The position numbers and the translations under genes were made by a program. A stretch of DNA of 64,000 nucleotides from Aeromonas bestiarum (GTDB lineage Bacteria; Pseudomonadota; Gammaproteobacteria; Enterobacterales; Aeromonadaceae). The stretch lies in the NCBI RefSeq assembly GCF_000819745.1, contig NZ_CDDA01000006.1, positions 167,636-231,635 of the forward strand, given 5' to 3'. The notes under the pieces are model-generated. The model was not told the origin of the DNA. It ran no database searches and saw nothing but the letters and a program-made list of their open reading frames with translations. Of this stretch, positions 50,246 through 63,306 are shown piece after piece (position 1 is the first letter of the stretch; each line of letters begins with the position of its first letter).

Positions 50246-50827
50246 GTGTTTGGTGACAAGTTTTATAAGCGACTGGCCGAGCTACAGCCTTGGCAACAGA
50301 CCGTCTACACCCTGGCGCTGGCGGAGCGCATGTACCCCAACTATGCGCTGTTTGCCCAGGCATCCGGCTTCGGCGATGCCAAGGCGTTTCGCAACGCGCT
50401 GGATCAGATGTGGAACTACCTGACGGTAAAGGGATCCCGCGTCAATCTGGGGGCCATCCTGGAGGCGTTTGAAGTCTACATTCCGGAGCCAGGCAAGTTT
50501 GAATCCTACGGTGCCTATCCGGCGCTGGATGCCTGCGTGGCGCTGGGTTGTGCCTACAACTCGGTGATCTGCCGGGTCGGCGAAGAAGCCGAAGACGCCA
50601 GCCATGCCTCAGTGGGAACCGTGGCCGGTTTCATCGAGATGCTGGAAGAGCGCGACATGACCGAAGAGGAACTCTACGAGCACGAGTACATCGAGGCCGA
50701 GCTGGAGTTTCAGGTCGAGCTGCTCAAACGGGTGGCCCACGAGCGTGACAGCGACCGCATCCTGGCGATCAGGGCATTTGCGGCCCAGGACGGTGTTTCC
50801 AACATAGGCATCAGCCTGGACGAGTGA
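50246..50827 (+). CDS. DUF416 family protein (YjaG-like)
   Basis: A 193-residue cytoplasmic helical protein of the DUF416 family. The GTG at 50246 gives VFGDKFYKRLAELQPWQQ, matching the E. coli YjaG start region; AAGGA lies 11 bases upstream. Conserved parts are 'LAERMYPNYALFAQASGFGD', 'LTVKGSRVNLGAILE', 'YPALDACVALGCAYNS' and 'SNIGIS' at the end. The function is unknown. A bidirectional terminator follows. Confidence 0.9.
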   Translation: MFGDKFYKRLAELQPWQQTVYTLALAERMYPNYALFAQASGFGDAKAFRNALDQMWNYLTVKGSRVNLGAILEAFEVYIPEPGKFESYGAYPALDACVALGCAYNSVICRVGEEAEDASHASVGTVAGFIEMLEERDMTEEELYEHEYIEAELEFQVELLKRVAHERDSDRILAIRAFAAQDGVSNIGISLDE

Positions 50828-50862
50828 CATCGCCACGGGATCTGTCGAAAACGTCCCCATAG

Positions 50863-50890
50863 AAAAAAGCTCCCGTCGGGAGCTTTTTTT
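50863..50890. terminator. Bidirectional terminator between DUF416 and MarR genes
   Basis: AAAAAAGCTCCC-GTC-GGGAGCTTTTTTT. Confidence 0.9.
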
Positions 50891-50905
50891 ATACCTGCTC
50901 CCTTC

Positions 50906-51385
50906 TCATGCCCGTTCTTCGGTGAGCGGTCTGACGCTCAGCACGGGGGCGGCATCTATGCCATCGGCATTCATCATGGCCGAGATACGCTGCAGGGAGG
51001 AGAGCAACAGCCCCTGCTCCCAGATTTCCAGCGCCTGAAAACGCTGGATGAAGCTCTCTTGCAGCGGGGTCGGCGCCTGGGCCAGCAGGGCACGGCCTGC
51101 GTCAGTGAGTGTCGCGTGGACCTTGCGCTTGTCGGTTTCACTGCGAATGCGCTGCACCAGCTGGCGGCTCTCGAGACGGTCCATGATGGTGGTCGCGGTA
51201 GCCTGGCTCATGTTGGTGTGATCCGCCAACTGACGCATGGAGATCTGCCCCAGCTCGTTGATCCCCTTGAGCAGCAAGAGCTGCGGCGATGTCAGCCCGG
51301 CTTCCTTGATCAAGCGCTTGGAGTGCATATCGATGGCACGAATAATCTGGCGCAGTGCGACCAGCACTTCATCATGTTTTTCCAT
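50906..51385 (-). CDS. MarR-family transcriptional regulator
   Basis: A 159-residue winged-helix regulator: 'LKEAGLTSPQLLLLKGINELGQISMRQLADHTNMSQATATTIMDRLESRQLVQRIRSETDKRKVHATLTDAGRALL'. It includes the recognition helix and the DKRKV wing of MarR. It is divergent from the unknown gene at 51546 and the BCCT transporter, which points to a local role in compatible-solute or quaternary-amine uptake. Candidate operator repeats lie in the shared promoter region. Confidence 0.9.
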   Translation of the reverse strand: MEKHDEVLVALRQIIRAIDMHSKRLIKEAGLTSPQLLLLKGINELGQISMRQLADHTNMSQATATTIMDRLESRQLVQRIRSETDKRKVHATLTDAGRALLAQAPTPLQESFIQRFQALEIWEQGLLLSSLQRISAMMNADGIDAAPVLSVRPLTEERA

Positions 51386-51464
51386 GGGATCTGAGTCATT
51401 GGGGGGCTGTTGAGAGGCGCAAAATTCTCCGCCTAATTCCTCATCAGGTCAATATGGTTTTTGG

Positions 51465-51490
51465 TCTAATGATTTCTGCTCTAATGATTT
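51465..51490. promoter_or_regulatory. Direct repeats TCTAATGATTT near the BCCT operon promoter
   Basis: TCTAATGATTT occurs at 51465-51475 and 51480-51490, 15 bp apart. It lies between the MarR gene and the operon starting at 51546 and could be a regulator site. The geometry is direct rather than the inverted form typical of MarR, so the binding protein is unknown. Confidence 0.4.
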
Positions 51491-51545
51491 TTGTGTTAGG
51501 TTGTCCGCCGTTTTCCGGATTTTAACCCGACATTTGAGGAGCGAG

Positions 51546-52076
51546 ATGATGAATAACGATCTGGACATCAAGTCTCTGGTTGCCGAGCTACGGGTGGTCA
51601 GAGTGCGTTACGAACTGCCTGACACCTCGGCTTTCGTGCGTTATCAGCCCGCCTATGACGAAGACCCCAACACCCTCAAGGTGCACCACTATGATGGTGA
51701 GCTTCCCCTCTCCTGTAGCGAGACTGGTGCTTTCAACCTAAAGGAGTTGGTGAACGAATTACGTTATGCCTATGTGCTGGTCCACCTCTTTCCCGACGAG
51801 AGCGCCATGAACTTCTACCTGACCGGTCTGGATACCGGCCTGGCCCAGCTGGAGTTCATCGGCGGTTCCTATGACTTCAACCGGCTCTGGATCACCAGCG
51901 GCATCTCCAATCTGGGCGTGCCCATGGCCATCTTCCTTGGCAAGCGCCACGCCGTGAATGGCCAGCCTTCCGTCACCTTGGTGGACCATCGTGAACTGGC
52001 CGCGGGTCGCATGGTCTATCGCGCCATCGGTGGTGCCGGTGAGCATGTGGGCGAAGACTTTTTCAACAACGACTAA
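51546..52076 (+). CDS. Unrecognised protein coupled to the BCCT transporter (176 aa)
   Basis: A 176-residue soluble protein starting MMNNDLDIKSLVAELRVVRVRYELPDTSAFVRYQPAYD, with GAGGAGC upstream. There is no signal peptide or membrane segment. It ends just 9 bp before the BCCT gene. Beta-rich segments such as 'LVHLFPDESAMNFYLTGLDTGLAQLEFIGGSYDFNRLWI' suggest a small folded domain. I do not recognise the family. Its position implies a regulatory or assembly role for the transporter or for betaine/carnitine metabolism. Confidence 0.7.
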   Translation: MMNNDLDIKSLVAELRVVRVRYELPDTSAFVRYQPAYDEDPNTLKVHHYDGELPLSCSETGAFNLKELVNELRYAYVLVHLFPDESAMNFYLTGLDTGLAQLEFIGGSYDFNRLWITSGISNLGVPMAIFLGKRHAVNGQPSVTLVDHRELAAGRMVYRAIGGAGEHVGEDFFNND

Positions 52077-52085
52077 GGAGGCCCG

Positions 52086-53684
52086 ATGAGAGCAACCAAA
52101 GGGCTATTGAAAGGCCTCAACCCGACCATGGCCATGACGGCGCTCACTGTCATCACCCTGTTCCTGCTGTTTGGCGTATTCGTGCCCGAAACGGCCGCCG
52201 CCTGGTTCGTCGGCGCCAAGGATCAGATCATTGCCGGGTTCAAGTGGTACTACATTCTGGTGGTCGCCCTGTTCCTGTTCTTCGCCGTCTATCTGATGTT
52301 CAGCCGTTTCGGCAGCATACGGCTGGGTGACGACGACCAGGTACCGGAGTTCGGCTACTTTGCCTGGTTCTCCATGCTGTTCAGCGCCGGCATGGGTATA
52401 GGGCTGGTGTTCTGGAGCATAGCCGAGCCCATGAACCACCTGCAGGGCAATCCCTTCATCACCGAAGGCATGACCCCGGAGGCGGCCCAGATCGCCATGC
52501 GTCTCACCTTCTTCCATTGGGGCCTGCACCCCTGGGCCATCTATGTGATCGTCGGCCTGTCGCTGGCTTTCTTCAGTTACCGTCGCAAGCTGCCGCTGGC
52601 CATTCGCTCCGTGCTCTATCCCATTCTAGGCGAGCGGATCTACGGCTTCTGGGGCCATGCCGCCGACGTGCTGGCGGTGTTCGGTACCGTGTTCGGGGTG
52701 GCGACCTCCCTCGGTCTCGGCGTCTCCCAGATGAATACCGGCCTCAACCAGATGTTCGGCATGGCGGTGTCTCAGTCCAATCAGCTCTGGCTCATCGGCG
52801 GCATCAGCCTGATCGCGACCCTGTCGGCGGTCTCTGGCGTGGGGCGCGGGGTCAAGCTGCTCTCCGAGCTCAACATCTGGCTGAGCGTGTTCGTGCTCGG
52901 CCTCTTCCTGGTGCTGGGGCCGACCACCTATATCCTCAACGCCTATGTGCAGAACATCGGCGACTACCTGCAAAACATCGTCAAACTCAGCTTCTGGACC
53001 AACACCGAGGCCAACGGCACCTCGGCCTGGCAATCGAGCTGGACCGCATTTTACTGGGGCTGGTGGATCGCCTGGGCGCCGTTTGTCGGCATGTTCATCG
53101 CCCGCATCTCCAAGGGGCGCACCATACGTGAGTTCGTGCTCGGCGTGCTGCTGGTGCCCTCGCTGCTCGGCATGTTCTGGCTGACGGTGTTCGGCGGTAC
53201 GGCCATGAATCTGGAGCTGTTCGGCGGCGGTGGCGTGGTGGCTGCGGTCAATAAAGATGTGACCCTGGCGCTCTACCAGACGGTAGAACTGCTGCATTGG
53301 GAGACCTTCGGCTGGATTGCCAAGGGGGTGCTGACCTTGCTGATCTGTACCTACTTCATCACCTCCAGCGACTCGGGCACGCTCGTCATCACGACTCTGC
53401 TCTCCATCGGCGATCAGGATCCTCCGGTGCTGCACCGCGCCATCTGGGGTCTGGGGCAGGGGCTGGTGGCGGCCATCCTGCTGGTGTCCGGCGGACTGGC
53501 GGCCCTGCAGGCGGCCAGCATCATAGCCGCGCTGCCCTTCTCGCTGATCATGCTGGCCATGTGCTACTCGCTGATGCTGGGGCTCAAGCAGGAGAGCCAG
53601 CACCAGTTCGAGTACCGGCAGAAGCTCAAGCGTCATCCCGGCTCGGTCAACCTGAGCCTGCTGGATCGCATAGGCCCGGCCTGA
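52086..53684 (+). CDS. BCCT-family transporter (betaine/carnitine/choline type)
   Basis: A 532-residue membrane protein with about twelve helices. The family glycine-rich motif is FSAGMGIGLVFWSIAEP, followed by 'GLHPWAIYVIVGLSLAFFSYRRKLPL' and the Trp-rich 'TAFYWGWWIAWAPFVGMFIARISKGRT'. GMGIG-type sequences are found in both sodium- and proton-coupled carriers, so the coupling ion and substrate are not determined. There is no extended osmosensing C-terminal domain. A terminator follows. Confidence 0.92.
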   Translation: MRATKGLLKGLNPTMAMTALTVITLFLLFGVFVPETAAAWFVGAKDQIIAGFKWYYILVVALFLFFAVYLMFSRFGSIRLGDDDQVPEFGYFAWFSMLFSAGMGIGLVFWSIAEPMNHLQGNPFITEGMTPEAAQIAMRLTFFHWGLHPWAIYVIVGLSLAFFSYRRKLPLAIRSVLYPILGERIYGFWGHAADVLAVFGTVFGVATSLGLGVSQMNTGLNQMFGMAVSQSNQLWLIGGISLIATLSAVSGVGRGVKLLSELNIWLSVFVLGLFLVLGPTTYILNAYVQNIGDYLQNIVKLSFWTNTEANGTSAWQSSWTAFYWGWWIAWAPFVGMFIARISKGRTIREFVLGVLLVPSLLGMFWLTVFGGTAMNLELFGGGGVVAAVNKDVTLALYQTVELLHWETFGWIAKGVLTLLICTYFITSSDSGTLVITTLLSIGDQDPPVLHRAIWGLGQGLVAAILLVSGGLAALQAASIIAALPFSLIMLAMCYSLMLGLKQESQHQFEYRQKLKRHPGSVNLSLLDRIGPA

Positions 53685-53711
53685 CCACGCAGTGGCAAAG
53701 AGTGCAAAACG

Positions 53712-53739
53712 AAAGGGGAACCGCGAGGTTCCCCTTTTT
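53712..53739. terminator. Bidirectional terminator between the BCCT and mutS genes
   Basis: AAAGGGGAACC-GCGA-GGTTCCCCTTTTT. Confidence 0.9.
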
Positions 53740-53768
53740 CATTGTTATTTCCTGTGCTCGGCGGCCGA

Positions 53769-56339
53769 TCACAGCATCTGCTTGAGGCGATAGAGCAGAT
53801 CCAGCGCCTGGCGGGGGGTCAGCTCGTCCGGGCGCACCGCCTCCAGCTCATCCACCACAGGATGGGACTGGGGGGCCAGCGTCACCGGCGTCGGGCGTGT
53901 TTCACCTGCGGCCGGAGGCGTGGCGCTTTCGAGCTCCGCCAGCTTGTGGCGGGCCTGATGGATCACCGATTTCGGCACTCCCGCCAGCGCTGCGACCTGC
54001 AGGCCGTAGGAGCGGCTGGCCGCCCCCTCCTGCACCGCGTGCATGAAGGCGATGGTGTCGCCGTGCTCGACCGCGTCCAGATGGACGTTGGCCAGCCCCT
54101 CGATCAGCTCCGGCAGCCGGGTCAGCTCGAAATAGTGGGTGGCAAACAGGGTGTAGGCGCCAATCTTGCTCGCCAGCTGTTCGGCGCAGGCCCAGGCCAG
54201 CGAGAGGCCGTCGTAGGTGCTGGTGCCGCGGCCAATCTCGTCCATCAGCACCAGACTGCGGGCGGTGGCGTTGTTGAGGATATTGGCGGTCTCTGTCATT
54301 TCCACCATAAAGGTGGAACGGCCGGAGGCGAGATCGTCCGACGCCCCGATGCGGGTGAAGATGCGGTCTATGGGGCCGATGCGGGCGCTGTCGGCGGGCA
54401 CGAAGGCACCGATGTGGGCCAGCAGCACGATCAGCGCGGTCTGGCGCATATAGGTGGATTTACCGCCCATGTTGGGACCTGTGATGATCAGCATCCGGCG
54501 CTCCCGCTCAAGCCGGATGGGGTTGGCGATAAAGGGATCGCTCATCACCTGCTCCACCACGGGGTGGCGGCCCGCCTCGATGATGATCTGATCCTCGTCG
54601 ATAAGTCGCGGGCAACGGTAGTCCAGGGTCTCGGCCCGCTCCGCCAGGTTGGCCAGCACGTCCAGCTCCGCCAGCGCGGACGCCGACTCCTGCAGATCGC
54701 CGAGATGGGGCAGCAGGGTGTCGAGCAGCTCCTCGTACAGCCGTTTCTCCAGCGCCAGCGCCTGAGCCTGGGCCGTGAGCACCTTGTCCTCGTACTTTTT
54801 CAGCTCGTCTATGATGTAGCGTTCGTTGTTCTTGAGGGTCTGGCGGCGTATGTAGTGGGCTGGCACCAGATGGCTGTTGGCCCGGCTCACCTCGATATAG
54901 AAGCCGTGCACCCTGTTGTAGCCCACCTTGAGGGTGTTGATGCCGGTCAGCTGCTTCTCGCGCTCCTCGATGCGGGCCAGGCTGGCGGTGGCGCCGTTGG
55001 CCAGATCCCGCAACTCGTCCAGCTCCTGGTTGAAGCCGTCACGGATGACGCCGCCATCGCGGATCAGTACGGGTGGCACCTCCATCACGGCGCGCTCCAG
55101 CAGGTCGAGCAGCTCGGGGAAGGTGCTGGCGCGCTCGGCCAGTTGCTGCACCGCCTCGTGCTGGTTATCCGCCAGCAGGCGCTGTAGCTCGGGCAGCTGG
55201 GCGAATGCCTGCCGCAGCCGGGTGAGGTCGCGCGGGCGGGCGGAACGCAGAGCGAGGCGAGCCAAGACGCGTTCCACGTCGCCTACCTGACGCAGCAGGT
55301 TGCCCAGCTCGTCGTAGAGGTTCTGCTCGATCAACTCCTTGATGGTGCTCTGGCGACCCTTGAGGATCACCCGATCGCGGATCGGCTGATGGATCCAGCG
55401 CTTGAGCAGGCGACTGCCCATGGGGGTGGCGGTGCGATCCAGCACATCGCTCAGGGTATTTTCATACCCTCCCGCCAGATTCTGGGTCAGCTCCAGGTTG
55501 CGGCGGGTGGCGGCATCCATGATGACGGCGTGATCGGGCTGCTCGAGGCGCACGCTGCGGATGTGGGGCAGGGCGGTACGCTGGGTGTCCTTGACGTACT
55601 GCATCAGGCAACCTGCGGCGCACAGGGCTGTCTCGCTCTGGTCGACCCCAAAGCCCACCAGATCCTGAGTGCCGAACTGCTGGCACAAGAGGGTGCGGGC
55701 TGTGCCCAGCTCAAACTCCCACTCGGGGCGACGGCGCAGGCCGCGGCGACCCTCGACGTGCTGCAAAAACGCGAAGGATTCGGGATAGAGCAGCTCAGCC
55801 GGGTTGGTGCGTTGCAGCTCCGCCAGCAGCGTCTCTTCCTTATCGAACTGGTTGATGAAGAAGCGGCCGGAGCCGATGTCCATGGTGCCGTAGCCGAAGC
55901 GGCGGCCATCGTGATAGACGGCGGCGATCAGGTTGTCCTGTCGCTCGCTGAGCAGCGCCTCGTCGGAGACCGTGCCCGGTGTGATGATGCGGATGACCTT
56001 GCGCTCCACCGGCCCCTTGCTGGTGGCAGGATCCCCCACCTGCTCGCAGATGGCGGCGGATTCACCGAGCTGTATCAGCTTGGCCAGATAGCCCTCGATG
56101 GCGTGATAGGGGACGCCCGCCATGGGAATGGGGCTGCCCGCCGACTGGCCGCGCTTGGTCAGGGAGATATCGAGCAGCTGGGAGGCCTTGCGGGCATCGT
56201 CGTAGAACAGCTCGTAGAAGTCGCCCATCCGGTAGAACAGCAGTATCTCCGGGTTCTCGGCCTTGAGGCCAAGGTACTGCTGCATCATGGGCGTGTGGGC
56301 GCTCAGATTGGCGCCGCTGGCTTGGTATTGTGCTGTCAT
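53769..56339 (-). CDS. mutS: DNA mismatch repair protein MutS
   Basis: An 856-residue MutS. It has the mismatch-binding Phe-x-Glu in [11 protein letters not shown] (N-terminal domain), connector, core, clamp and ATPase domains with Walker [10 protein letters not shown], '[35 protein letters not shown]', Walker [13 protein letters not shown] and the late FATHYFELT. Length matches E. coli (853). The gene is monocistronic and divergent from pncC, with about 280 bp between. Confidence 0.97.
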   Translation of the reverse strand: MTAQYQASGANLSAHTPMMQQYLGLKAENPEILLFYRMGDFYELFYDDARKASQLLDISLTKRGQSAGSPIPMAGVPYHAIEGYLAKLIQLGESAAICEQVGDPATSKGPVERKVIRIITPGTVSDEALLSERQDNLIAAVYHDGRRFGYGTMDIGSGRFFINQFDKEETLLAELQRTNPAELLYPESFAFLQHVEGRRGLRRRPEWEFELGTARTLLCQQFGTQDLVGFGVDQSETALCAAGCLMQYVKDTQRTALPHIRSVRLEQPDHAVIMDAATRRNLELTQNLAGGYENTLSDVLDRTATPMGSRLLKRWIHQPIRDRVILKGRQSTIKELIEQNLYDELGNLLRQVGDVERVLARLALRSARPRDLTRLRQAFAQLPELQRLLADNQHEAVQQLAERASTFPELLDLLERAVMEVPPVLIRDGGVIRDGFNQELDELRDLANGATASLARIEEREKQLTGINTLKVGYNRVHGFYIEVSRANSHLVPAHYIRRQTLKNNERYIIDELKKYEDKVLTAQAQALALEKRLYEELLDTLLPHLGDLQESASALAELDVLANLAERAETLDYRCPRLIDEDQIIIEAGRHPVVEQVMSDPFIANPIRLERERRMLIITGPNMGGKSTYMRQTALIVLLAHIGAFVPADSARIGPIDRIFTRIGASDDLASGRSTFMVEMTETANILNNATARSLVLMDEIGRGTSTYDGLSLAWACAEQLASKIGAYTLFATHYFELTRLPELIEGLANVHLDAVEHGDTIAFMHAVQEGAASRSYGLQVAALAGVPKSVIHQARHKLAELESATPPAAGETRPTPVTLAPQSHPVVDELEAVRPDELTPRQALDLLYRLKQML

Positions 56340-56620
56340 GTTCTATTCCAGAAGGGGCCTCTGCGGGCCTGGGTCTGCGGTGATGAGCTCTGAACGAATG
56401 GAGGCCATTCTACACATAAGCGCCGCCGCAGTGGAGGCATGGCTTCCATGGTGCTGTCGGCATAGTCGGCAAGCCCTGGCAGGCGGCGCCTGCGCGACTG
56501 GGCCCCAGAGCCGCACATCAGTGCCGCGACGGGGGCGGTCGGGTTCTGCCCTGCCGCGGTTGCGGGCGACAGGATCGGGATCGCATAATGTGCCTCTTGA
56601 GCGGATCAGAAGGAGCCGGG

Positions 56621-57112
56621 ATGAAACTGGATGCTGAAATAGAGCAGCTCGCCACCGAGCTGGGCCTGGCCCTGAGCCAGCGTGGCTGGCTGGCGGCTAC
56701 CGCCGAATCCTGTACCGGTGGCGGGGTGGCTACGGCCATCACCGACATAGCCGGCAGCTCCGGCTGGTTCGATCGCGGCTTTGTCACCTACACCAATGAG
56801 GCCAAGCAGCAGATGCTGGGGGTGAGCGACCAGAGCCTGCGGGAGCAGGGCGCCGTGAGCGAGGCCGTGGTGCTGGAGATGGCCCGTGGCGCGCTGGCGA
56901 ACTCGTCGGCCGCCATCAGCGTGGCCATTAGCGGCATCGCGGGCCCCGGCGGCGCCACAGAGGACAAACCGGTCGGCACCGTCTGGTTCGCCTGGGCGGA
57001 TCGCAGTGGTCGTCATCACTCCCTGTTGGCCCGGTTCGACGGGGACAGGCGGCAGGTACGCCAGCAGGCGGTCAGGCAGGCCCTGGCCGGTCTGTTGGCT
57101 CTGCTCAGATAA
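56621..57112 (+). CDS. pncC: Nicotinamide-nucleotide amidohydrolase PncC (CinA C-terminal type)
   Basis: A 163-residue CinA-C domain enzyme that converts NMN to NaMN in the NAD salvage (pyridine nucleotide) cycle. The motifs are ATAESCTGGGVATAITDIAGSS, 'VTYTNEAKQQMLGV', 'GAVSEAVVLEMARGA' and SGIAGPGGATEDKPVGTVWFAW. AAGGAG precedes the ATG. As in E. coli it lies just upstream of recA (80 bp), before the LexA box. Confidence 0.93.
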   Translation: MKLDAEIEQLATELGLALSQRGWLAATAESCTGGGVATAITDIAGSSGWFDRGFVTYTNEAKQQMLGVSDQSLREQGAVSEAVVLEMARGALANSSAAISVAISGIAGPGGATEDKPVGTVWFAWADRSGRHHSLLARFDGDRRQVRQQAVRQALAGLLALLR

Positions 57113-57123
57113 ATTGGGCTTGA

Positions 57124-57143
57124 TACTGTATGAATAGACAGTA
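57124..57143 (+). promoter_or_regulatory. LexA (SOS) box of recA
   Basis: TACTGTATGAATAGACAGTA fits the CTG-N10-CAG LexA consensus with flanking TA on both sides. It is 50 bp upstream of recA. Confidence 0.93.
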
Positions 57144-57192
57144 TACTTAGCCCAACTTCACTTCTTACTCACGATTTCCAGCGGAGATTGGC

Positions 57193-58254
57193 ATGGATCA
57201 GAACAAACAGAAGGCACTGGCGGCTGCGCTGGGTCAGATTGAAAAGCAGTTCGGCAAAGGCTCCATCATGCGTCTGGGCGACAGCAAGACCATGGATATC
57301 GAAGCCATCTCTACCGGTTCCCTCTCTCTGGACGTGGCGCTGGGCATCGGTGGCCTGCCGTGTGGTCGTATCGTCGAGATCTACGGCCCGGAATCTTCCG
57401 GTAAAACCACCCTCACCCTGCAGGTGATTGCGGAAGCCCAGAAGAAGGGCAAGGTCTGTGCCTTCATCGATGCGGAACACGCCCTCGACCCCATCTATGC
57501 GGCCAAGCTGGGCGTCAACGTCGACGACCTGCTGATCTCCCAGCCGGATACGGGTGAGCAGGCGCTGGAAATCTGCGACATGCTGGTGCGCTCCAACGCG
57601 GTTGACGTCATCATAGTCGACTCGGTGGCGGCCCTGACCCCGAAAGCGGAAATCGAAGGCGAGATGGGTGACTCCCACGTCGGCCTGCAGGCTCGTCTGA
57701 TGTCCCAGGCACTGCGCAAGCTGACCGCCAACATCAAGAACGCCAACTGCCTCTGTATCTTCATCAACCAGATCCGGATGAAGATCGGCGTCATGTTTGG
57801 CAGCCCGGAAACCACTACCGGTGGTAACGCGCTCAAGTTCTACGCCTCCGTGCGTCTGGATATCCGTCGCATCGGCGCCATCAAGGAAGGCGACGAAGTG
57901 GTCGGTAACGAGACCCGCGTCAAGGTGGTCAAGAACAAGGTTGCCCCTCCCTTCAAGCAGGCTGAATTCCAGATCTTCTACGGTGTCGGTATCTCCAAGG
58001 AGGGCGAGCTGGTGGATCTGGGTGTCAAGCACAAGCTGATCGACAAGGCCGGAGCCTGGTACAGCTACAACGGCGAGAAGATCGGTCAGGGCAAGGCCAA
58101 CGTGATGAAGCTCTTCTCCGAGAACAAGGCGATGGCGGCCGAGGTCGAAGCCAGACTGCGTGAGCTGCTGCTCTCCGGTGATGCGCCGGCCGAGAAGCCG
58201 GTGGCGGCTGACGCTGACGAGCTCGAAGCCGAAAGCGAACAAGAGTTCGAATAA
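57193..58254 (+). CDS. recA: Recombinase RecA
   Basis: A 353-residue RecA, the same length as in E. coli. It has the Walker [10 protein letters not shown], the '[21 protein letters not shown]' region, L1 '[25 protein letters not shown]', and '[17 protein letters not shown]', then an acidic C-terminus. It forms the nucleoprotein filament for recombination and triggers LexA cleavage. The SOS box upstream and the recX downstream are standard. GCGGAG lies at the ribosome site. Confidence 0.98.
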   Translation: MDQNKQKALAAALGQIEKQFGKGSIMRLGDSKTMDIEAISTGSLSLDVALGIGGLPCGRIVEIYGPESSGKTTLTLQVIAEAQKKGKVCAFIDAEHALDPIYAAKLGVNVDDLLISQPDTGEQALEICDMLVRSNAVDVIIVDSVAALTPKAEIEGEMGDSHVGLQARLMSQALRKLTANIKNANCLCIFINQIRMKIGVMFGSPETTTGGNALKFYASVRLDIRRIGAIKEGDEVVGNETRVKVVKNKVAPPFKQAEFQIFYGVGISKEGELVDLGVKHKLIDKAGAWYSYNGEKIGQGKANVMKLFSENKAMAAEVEARLRELLLSGDAPAEKPVAADADELEAESEQEFE

Positions 58255-58264
58255 GGAACAAAGG

Positions 58265-58290
58265 AAGGCCGGGTTGATACCCGGCCTTGT
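58265..58290 (+). terminator. recA-recX intergenic terminator
   Basis: AAGGCCGGG-TTGATA-CCCGGCCTT followed by GTTATTT. It ends only six bases before the recX ATG, so recX is likely made by read-through, as known for recA-recX in E. coli. Confidence 0.8.
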
Positions 58291-58295
58291 TATTT

Positions 58296-58796
58296 ATGCT
58301 TGATGAATCTGCTGACGAGTCTGTCGAACTCACCTTTGAAGAGCAGCTGGCGGCGGCCCGAGCCTTTGCCATGCGCAGTCTGGCCCGCCGCGAGAGCGCC
58401 GAGTCCGAGCTGGCCAACCGGCTGCGCAAGCAGGGTTTCAATAACGAGGTGATCGAGGCGGTACTCGACTACTGTCGCGGCTACAACTGGGTCGATGACG
58501 AGCGTTATGGCGCCATGGCGGTACGAGCCGGTGCGACCAAGGGGCAGGGGCCCATCAAGATCCGCTTCGATCTGCGCCGCAAGGGACTGAGTGATGCACA
58601 GATAGAGGCCGCCTTCGAACAGCCCGAGCTGGACTGGTTCGAGCTGGCACTCGCGTTGCTGCAACGACGGGCCAGGGTCAGTGATCTGGGGGATTTCAAG
58701 CTGCGGATGAAGTGGATCAAGTATCTGCTGGGACGCGGGTTCAACCAGGATCAGGCTCGTTATGCCATCGCAGCCATGATGGAGCAGAGTGCCTAG
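58296..58796 (+). CDS. recX: RecA regulator RecX
   Basis: A 166-residue helical-repeat protein (three-helix tandem modules) that caps and inhibits RecA filaments. Typical segments are 'ARAFAMRSLARRESAESELANRLRKQGF', 'YCRGYNWVDDERYG' and 'IRFDLRRKGLSDAQIEAAF'. ATG 58296 is taken; TTG 58287 is in frame but falls in the terminator arm. No clear ribosome site is present, consistent with low, read-through expression. It is followed by a hairpin terminator at 58943-58983. Confidence 0.92.
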   Translation: MLDESADESVELTFEEQLAAARAFAMRSLARRESAESELANRLRKQGFNNEVIEAVLDYCRGYNWVDDERYGAMAVRAGATKGQGPIKIRFDLRRKGLSDAQIEAAFEQPELDWFELALALLQRRARVSDLGDFKLRMKWIKYLLGRGFNQDQARYAIAAMMEQSA

Positions 58797-59324
58797 CGTG
58801 GCGTTTGCCACTGACGGTTGAATGGGTCGCCAGGAAAACGGCTTGAAGAGGGGGTCTGAGCTGCTCTTTGCCATGGTCATCGCGCCTGGCTTCACCACTC
58901 TGGCGGTGGAGAGGGTTGCCGCCCCATGGCCTTCGCCGCCCGGCGCTTCTCCTGAACGCCCCCAGGTGAGCGCTTTTTCTTTTACTGTGGTTGCATTGCA
59001 CTGGCTCCTTGCCAGCGATCTGGCCCGCAAGGGCCATCAATGCCATCGGCCGTGCCGCCTAGCGTCATTCGCTTGCGATTTAGCCATGGCTGGCCGAATC
59101 GCCGACATGCTGCCGGGTGATAGCCCCTCGGATTTAAGCCTGAAAATTCTCCCGCTGCTGACCGCATTTCCCCGCTAAAAACGGCAGGTTTGCCTCCCTT
59201 GTCTGCCAACACGGCGTTATGCGCGCTTTTTCACCCGTCACGGGCTGGTACGTTTTACTTTACCCCGCAGAAAACTTACATTAATGCGGTTAAAAGTCCG
59301 TATTCGAATCAAGCAGGATTTTCC
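58797..59324. other. Long non-coding interval between recX and alaS
   Basis: About 528 bp. ORFs here lack ribosome sites and recognisable sequence. A hairpin with a long T run ends at 58983, so 58797-58983 is a recX 3' UTR or a small transcript. The remaining ~340 bp must hold the alaS promoter and leader; no riboswitch motif was recognised. Confidence 0.6.
58943..58983 (+). terminator. Terminator downstream of recX
   Basis: GCGCTTCTCCTG and CAGGTGAGCGC pair with one mismatch and one bulge, followed by TTTTTCTTTT. Confidence 0.7.
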
Positions 59325-61949
<2,625 letters not shown>

Positions 61950-61965
61950 TCGGGCGAGGTGATCT

Positions 61966-63213
61966 GTGGCACTCTATGTACAGAAGTACGGCGGCACCTC
62001 GGTCGGCACGTTGGAGCGGATCGAGGCGGTGGCTGAGCGGGTTCAACTGACCCGCGCCCAGGGACACGATGTGGTGGTGGTTGTCTCCGCCATGTCGGGC
62101 GAAACCAACCGGTTGCTGGGCATGGCCCAGCAGTTGGATCCTGATGCCAACCGGCGCGAGATGGATGTGCTGGTTTCCACCGGTGAGCAGGTCACCATAG
62201 CGCTGCTGGCGATCGCGTTGAACAAACGCGGTTGTCCCGCGGTCTCGATGACCGGCGATCAGGTACGCATTCATACCGACTCCGCCTATGGCAAGGCGCG
62301 CATCAGCCACATAGATACCGAGCAGGTTCAGGCTGAACTGGGCGCGGGCAAGGTGGTGGTGATCGCCGGATTCCAGGGCCGTGACGAGCACAATGCCATC
62401 ACAACGCTGGGGCGCGGTGGGTCGGATACCACGGCAGTGGCGGTGGCGGCTGCCATCAAGGCCGATGAATGCCAGATCTTTACCGATGTGGATGGGGTCT
62501 ATACCACGGATCCGCGCATCGAGCCCAAGGCCCGTCGTCTCTCCACCATCACCTTCGAGGAGATGCTGGAGATGGCGAGCCTGGGGGCCAAGGTGCTGCA
62601 GATCCGTTCGGTGGAGTTCGCGGGCAAGTACCGCGTGCCACTAAGGGTGCTGTCGAGCTTTGTCGATGGAGAGGGAACCTTAATCACATATGGAGGTGAG
62701 AGGATGGAAGCTCCCCTGGTATCCGGGATTGCGTTCAATCGCAACGAGGCCAGCCTGACTATTCTGGGTGTGCCGGACCGGCCCACGGTGGCGGCGCAGA
62801 TCCTGAATCCGATCAGCGATGCCAACATTGATGTCGACATGATAGTGCAGAACACCCTGGGCGATGGCACCGCCGATTTCACCTTCACGGTGAATCGCGA
62901 TGACTATCGCCGGGCGCGCGCCCTGCTGGAGGAGACTGCCAGCGAGCTGGGGGCCGCCTGCGTGCAGGGCAACGGCGAGATAGCCAAGGTGTCCATCGTC
63001 GGCGTCGGCATGTGGAATCATCCTGGCGTCGCCCGCACCATGTTCAAGGTATTGGGCGAGGAGGGGATCAACATGCAGTTGATTTCCACCTCTGAAATCA
63101 AAATATCCGTGGTGATTGACGAGAAGTACCTGGAGCTGGCGGTGCGCGCGTTGCACGCCGCTTTCGGGCTGGATAATGAGCCTCATGAGCAGCCCTTGGG
63201 GAACAATCCCTGA
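61966..63213 (+). CDS. lysC: Aspartate kinase LysC (monofunctional)
   Basis: A 415-residue aspartokinase that catalyses the first step toward lysine, threonine, methionine and diaminopimelate. It has the KYGGTSV motif, '[36 protein letters not shown]', and two C-terminal ACT domains (~265-410). It resembles the Pseudomonas/Vibrio LysC type that is feedback-controlled by lysine and threonine, rather than E. coli LysC. The start is GTG 61966, 17 bp after alaS. Confidence 0.92.
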   Translation: MALYVQKYGGTSVGTLERIEAVAERVQLTRAQGHDVVVVVSAMSGETNRLLGMAQQLDPDANRREMDVLVSTGEQVTIALLAIALNKRGCPAVSMTGDQVRIHTDSAYGKARISHIDTEQVQAELGAGKVVVIAGFQGRDEHNAITTLGRGGSDTTAVAVAAAIKADECQIFTDVDGVYTTDPRIEPKARRLSTITFEEMLEMASLGAKVLQIRSVEFAGKYRVPLRVLSSFVDGEGTLITYGGERMEAPLVSGIAFNRNEASLTILGVPDRPTVAAQILNPISDANIDVDMIVQNTLGDGTADFTFTVNRDDYRRARALLEETASELGAACVQGNGEIAKVSIVGVGMWNHPGVARTMFKVLGEEGINMQLISTSEIKISVVIDEKYLELAVRALHAAFGLDNEPHEQPLGNNP

Positions 63214-63306
63214 TTGATTTAGTTTCAACCATTTACCATATCGGTATCTTTGTAAGATAATGTCGCATATCGATATAAATACAAAACAGGATACAGGAGC
63301 AAGCGA

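Noticed and set aside
58822..59178. 118-aa plus-strand ORF between recX and alaS
   Set aside because: No ribosome site, unnatural composition, and a terminator hairpin lies inside it.
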